Assembly: GCA_001795115.1 (NCBI GenBank)
Contig: MGNI01000227.1
Span: forward strand, 1,627-8,349
Source of the DNA: Chloroflexi bacterium RBG_16_48_8
GTDB lineage: Bacteria > Chloroflexota > Anaerolineae > Anaerolineales > E44-bin32
Direction of reading: 5' to 3'
DNA: 6,723 nucleotides
The notes beneath the pieces were generated by a model that made no database searches, had not been told where the DNA came from, and worked only from the letters and a program-made list of their open reading frames with translations. Both the position numbers and the translations under genes were made by a program. Positions 6,198-6,723 of the stretch are shown here, one piece after another; within the stretch, counting starts at the first letter, position 1; each line of letters starts with the position of its first letter.

Positions 6198-6225
6198 GGT
6201 TCCTCTCAGCTGAGAGGCCTTTTTT
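6198..6225 (+). terminator. Second intrinsic terminator on the plus strand
   Basis: The perfect palindrome CCTCTC-AGCT-GAGAGG (6202-6217) gives a 6-bp stem and four-base loop, extendable by GG/CC past a TT bulge. Six Ts follow (6220-6225). It would catch transcripts that pass the terminator at 6051. The left half CCTCTC can alternatively pair with GAGAGG at 6150-6155, which would compete with this hairpin. Confidence 0.65.
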
Positions 6226-6250
6226 CAGGTGAGTCATGATATTTACCATC

Positions 6251-6270
6251 CGGAAAGCTTTAAGCTTCCG
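6251..6270. repeat. Short inverted repeat downstream of the Nudix gene
   Basis: CGGAA-A-GC (6251-6258) and GCTTCCG (6264-6270) form a 7-bp stem with one bulged A and a TTTAA loop. It lies about 70 bases beyond the Nudix stop on the minus strand. No T tract follows on either strand, so a terminator role is weak; it might be an mRNA 3'-end structure. Confidence 0.4.
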
Positions 6271-6339
6271 AGAAGGTTGAATTAGTGGGAGAATGGAAAG
6301 GTAAATTCGGATTGGTTGCAGCGATGCAAAAATCTGTAT

Positions 6340-6723
6340 TTATACTGGTGACAGGTCAAGGATCTGAAGAAGATTGATTGTAATTCTGGCAGTTGCTCCC
6401 CAGATCACCTCTCCCTCGAATGGTAAGAAGAAATAAACGGGAATTTGAATCCCAGAAGTCTGGATTTTCCTTTCTCTCACTTCGATGTTAGAGGGATTCG
6501 AAAGCCAGGAGATTGGTACACCGAATACATGGGCGACTTCCTTGTGATTGATCTGAAGGGGATATGGCCACGAAATGGTTCCAACAATGGGTTTTATATC
6601 GAATTGGGTTACTGTGAGAAGATTGTCAAGATGCCCAATGACATTGACATCTTTCGCTTGAATGCCGATTTCCTCATGGGCTTCACGCAGTGCGGCTTCC
6701 AACGCGCTTTTATCCTCAGGCTC
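6340..6723 (-). CDS. Nudix hydrolase, CoA-pyrophosphatase type (5' end beyond the window)
   Basis: The C-terminal 127 residues of a Nudix hydrolase are visible; the N-terminus lies past the right edge. The frame enters as EPEDKSALEAALREAHEEIG, the second half of a Nudix box with the metal-binding REAHEEIGI core (visible residues 13-21). The upstream PEDxSALEAAL spacing, the GxLDNLLTVTQFDIKPIVG segment (30-48), EVAHVFGVPISWL (62-74) and the closing VIWGATARITINLLQIL (106-122) resemble the NudL/NUDT7-type family, which hydrolyses coenzyme A and acyl-CoA to phosphopantetheine and 3',5'-ADP. The Nudix glycine and the family's upstream FPGG signature are outside the window, so substrate is inferred from the C-terminal half only. 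A TTG at 6702 is not the start, because the frame and family similarity continue beyond it. The gene converges on rplY. Confidence 0.88.
   Translation of the reverse strand, partial: EPEDKSALEAALREAHEEIGIQAKDVNVIGHLDNLLTVTQFDIKPIVGTISWPYPLQINHKEVAHVFGVPISWLSNPSNIEVRERKIQTSGIQIPVYFFLPFEGEVIWGATARITINLLQILDLSPV

Larger units (their letters stand above)
6108..6242. mobile_element. MITE-like foldback element with 8-bp flanking direct repeats
   Basis: The 119-bp core (6116-6234) is flanked by identical copies of CATGATAT (6108-6115 and 6235-6242), as expected for a target-site duplication. The ends form imperfect inverted repeats: 6117-6135 pairs with 6216-6234 at 14 of 19 positions, including AAAAAG/CTTTTT. 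Inside are GAGAGG (6150-6155), a long central hairpin and the palindrome CCTCTCAGCTGAGAGG. It codes for nothing, so if mobile it would depend on a transposase supplied elsewhere. An alternative is a REP-type or bidirectional-terminator sequence that arose without transposition, with the 8-bp repeat by chance. A single copy cannot settle this. Confidence 0.5.
5974..6339. other. Non-coding region between convergent genes
   Basis: About 366 bases separate the rplY stop from the stop of the Nudix gene on the other strand. They contain a small AGGAG/CTCCT dyad (5994-6008), the rplY terminator, the 119-bp foldback element with its flanking repeats, and short hairpins at 6251-6270 and near 6317-6330 (TTGCA-GCGA-TGCAA). 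TTGACA at 5978-5983 has no matching -10 box. I see no credible gene: short frames crossing this region run through the inverted repeats and lack ribosome binding sites. Confidence 0.7.

Noticed and set aside
6022..6249. 75-residue minus-strand frame across the foldback element
   Set aside because: It runs through the terminator and the long inverted repeat, has no family-like features and no ribosome binding site, and is best explained by chance.

Overview
The window is ordinary bacterial chromosome carrying housekeeping genes: transcription-coupled repair (mfd), peptidyl-tRNA recycling (pth), ribosomal protein bL25 (rplY) and the end of a CoA-pyrophosphatase-type Nudix gene. Around them lie less familiar small genes and some structured non-coding DNA. 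Base composition looks moderate, a little under half G+C by eye. Promoters are classic sigma-70/sigma-A type and ribosome binding sites are GGAGG-like. The gene style suggests a deep-branching, non-proteobacterial lineage. A Chloroflexota (Anaerolineae-like) origin is my best guess, but this is an impression and nothing in the window proves it.

Left part (54-4538, minus strand): one operon reads leftwards from a strong promoter at 4510-4538. After the predicted transcript start near 4503 come a possible 45-residue small ORF (4309-4446), a 60-residue single-pass membrane protein (4117-4299), pth (3518-4120) and mfd (54-3521). The last three are joined by two ATGA stop/start overlaps, so they are very probably translationally coupled.

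Centre (4539-5973, plus strand): a divergent promoter (4661-4689) is followed at once by a terminator-like hairpin (4702-4743). Next is a 160-residue protein (4765-5247) made of seven exact-length 15-residue repeats plus a C-terminal membrane anchor. I read it as a tail-anchored beta-solenoid of unknown function. Then comes rplY (5314-5973), which encodes the long CTC-type bL25.

Right part (5974-6723): about 366 non-coding bases separate rplY from the convergent Nudix gene. They hold a clear rplY terminator (6051-6084) and a 119-bp foldback element (6116-6234). The foldback has imperfect terminal inverted repeats, a 19-bp-armed central hairpin, a second terminator, and an 8-bp direct repeat (CATGATAT) on both sides. 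It looks like a MITE or a REP-type element that may also stop transcription between the convergent genes.

rplY, pth and mfd form the neighbourhood known in Bacillus as ctc-spoVC-mfd. Here it appears split into two divergent units with extra small genes between. I see no complete defence, CRISPR, toxin or phage system. The best candidates for something undescribed are the 15-residue-repeat membrane protein with its promoter-proximal hairpin, the small membrane protein coupled to pth, and the foldback element.
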